A stretch of DNA of 22,500 nucleotides from contig NC_135565.1 of the NCBI RefSeq assembly GCF_964340395.1, positions 10,926,742 to 10,949,241 of the forward strand, read 5' to 3'. This document shows positions 20,973 through 22,500 of this stretch, piece by piece. Every line of letters begins with the position of its first letter. The first letter of the stretch is position 1. The notes beneath the pieces were generated by a model. That model saw only the letters and a list, made by a program, of their open reading frames with translations, did no database searches and was not told the DNA's origin. Made by a program: the position numbers and the translations under genes. Source of the DNA: Glandiceps talaboti (lineage: Eukaryota; Hemichordata; Enteropneusta; Spengelidae).

Positions 20973-21301
20973 TTATTTATCCCACTGCAATCGAAAATTA
21001 TTTAGCATATGTTGTAAGATGATTGGTCGATTGTTGTATTATTCGGATTAAGACTTGCATGATGAAATCAATCAGGCTGTTGTCAAGTGAATGGTATGAC
21101 CTTAATTCAACAAGTACATGTATGTATATAATGTTCATAACTCTATATGTCCAACAACTGTGCGAATTTTGAGATAATCACTGGTTCAGAAGACCTTGCA
21201 ATATAAAAGCAACGTTAGCCTCCCAATTGTTTGCATGCATTTTTTTTAACTGAGTGACTTTGTGAAAAGTTTAATTCAAGAACTGAATTTGTTTCTTTCA
21301 G

Positions 21302-21400
21302 AATGGAGACTCTATTCTTCACCATTTCGTTAAAAAGGAAGCTCTCACTCATGTCAACAGTTTGTTAAGACATAATATACTAATTGACAGTTTTGACAAG
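21302..21400 (+). CDS. Exon 23: ankyrin repeat, type B of block 3
   Basis: 33 codons, phase 0, acceptor CTTTCAG, donor AAG|GTAAGC. NGDSILHHFVKKEALTHVNS then LLRHNILIDSFDK. The NGxxxLH opening and DSFDK end group it with exons 2 and 12. Confidence 0.92.
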
Positions 21401-22259
21401 GTAAGCCATTTCCAACTGTTATCTAGGCTCTTCATACATTGATTGTATGGCATCATATGATTTACAGCTAAAATGATGTTATCTTGGTGTTTCACTCATT
21501 TAACATGACATTTATACACAACCTCAGACAACATACAATGCAAAACAAACAATTGCATCTAGATGCCCTGCACAGTGGGAATGGAGAAGTCAAGTTAAAG
21601 TGTTGATTACAATTGCAGCCATTAAAATAATCAAGTCCATGTGTAATGTTTTCATTAGAAGCCTGATTGAAGGAATAGCTTATCACTGTTCAATGTCGTT
21701 GGGCAAAGAATCAAGCTGTGTCTCTGTTATTGTTAGCCTATAGTTGAAATATGTCTAGCTCTAAGTCAAAACCGTACAGTCCCACGAGTGAAACACCAAA
21801 CCTGCATTATTTTAGGTGTACAATAGCTTCTACGTCATTATTTTTTCGTTATTTATTAGTAATTTTGTACATATAAATAATGTATACCATGCATAAAATA
21901 ATCCTAATGCAACGGACCCATGTACGTTCTGAACATACCAACACATAATACAAGGGCCGTCTACTGACTCGATAGAGTATATGCATAATACGACGTCTTC
22001 GAACGCATACATCTGTATGGTGCAGGGTACATATAATGTTCAAAACTCTACAATGACCACATTTACAAATACAAAAGTCTACTGTTAGTAATTTAACCTT
22101 TATCATCGACTGCTTCAAAAGTTCGCCAACTCTGAGTGATAATATGTTTATGTAATTTTCAACTTTAAGTTTCTCTACAACACATGGTAGAGAATTGTTG
22201 TGATTTAACCTCATAACATTCATTTAACTTCAATTTTAAATTAACGTTTTATAACACAG
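21401..22259 (+). other. Intron 23 (about 0.86 kb)
   Basis: GT-AG, acceptor ATAACACAG. Minus-strand open frames at 21492-22223 show no domain and have no support. No repeat was recognised. Confidence 0.72.
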
Positions 22260-22361
22260 GAAGGATACACACCCCTTTACCTTGCTGCAAAAAACAAAAT
22301 GGATGACATAGTAAAAGCTCTGATCAAGAAAAGGGCTTCAAAGCTTCATAAGAATGACTGG
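22260..22361 (+). CDS. Exon 24: ankyrin repeat, type C of block 3
   Basis: 34 codons, phase 0, acceptor AACACAG, donor TGG|GTAAGC. EGYTPLYLAAKNKMDDIVKA then LIKKRASKLHKNDW. SKLHKND corresponds to KKLHKDN in exon 3 and KTLHKDA in exon 13. The gene continues past the right edge, where a type-D exon would be expected next. Confidence 0.93.
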
Positions 22362-22500
22362 GTAAGCAAGAAAAAAACCAGTTTATCAAAGGTTAATATT
22401 ATAGCTAGTAGATTACTTCGTTCCTGGAAAAGGCAATGAAGAGTACGTATTTAACTTGTGTATTCATGTTTCATCGTTGGTATTTCTGGTACAATGGGCA
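22362..22500 (+). other. Start of intron 24, cut by the window edge
   Basis: Begins GTAAGC; the remaining 139 bases show no exon. Confidence 0.7.

Noticed and set aside
21849-22223. 124-codon minus-strand ORF
   Set aside because: Cys/Arg/Ile-rich composition without a domain, lies wholly in intron 23, no splice or promoter support.

Overview
This is a window of animal (metazoan) nuclear DNA, not bacterial. It is AT-rich and dominated by introns. Coding sequence appears as short islands with AG acceptors, GT donors and intact frames. The ambient DNA holds TA, CA, ATTA and GTAT microsatellites, a CACTA-type MITE, a possible tRNA-derived SINE and pieces of a Penelope-like retroelement. That mix suits a marine invertebrate (for example an echinoderm, mollusc, brachiopod or hemichordate), but I cannot name the species from sequence alone.

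The only host gene I can support is one large ankyrin-repeat gene on the + strand. Twenty-four internal coding exons (2597-22361) can be read by eye. Together they give 824 codons, about 11% of the window. Almost every exon is one ankyrin repeat of 31-36 codons. Every exon starts and ends in phase 0, so any exon can be skipped or duplicated without breaking the frame. The exception in content is exon 7 (8031-8165), a 45-codon basic/proline linker. The first exon opens from a splice acceptor and the last closes on a donor, so the gene runs out of the window on both sides. Its start, stop, promoter and any non-ankyrin domains are not seen.

The exons form a higher-order repeat. Exons 1, 11 and 22 are one type (LYWAI / LYWAV / LAWCI). 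Exons 2, 12 and 23 are the next type (NG...LLH/ILH). Exons 3, 13 and 24 share LHKD/LHKN near the 3' end. Exons 4/14, 5/15 and 10/21 also pair. This points to tandem duplication of a block of about 10-11 exons, itself built from three-exon modules.

Layout: 1-2596 has no recognisable exon. 2597-10134 holds block 1 (exons 1-10), with a SINE-like piece at 6236-6540, a TA-flanked element fragment at 7746 and a CACTA MITE at 9624. 10135-18177 holds block 2 (exons 11-21), with a clean CACTA MITE at 13964 (3-bp duplication TTG) and a repeat cluster at 16299-16883. 18178-22500 holds the start of block 3 (exons 22-24) and a second repeat cluster at 19801-20968.

The most interesting non-coding object is in intron 22. 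A 3'-terminal Penelope-like fragment there has the C-terminal part of its endonuclease ORF at 20251-20577. It is followed at 20779-20821 by a sequence that folds as a type I hammerhead ribozyme: CTGATGA core, stem II, GAAA, 3-bp stem III, then a perfect 5-bp stem I. A second copy of the core lies at 20063-20100, inside a long hairpin. Half-cores are found at 16472-16492 (minus strand) and 16671. All copies are embedded in long TA tracts.
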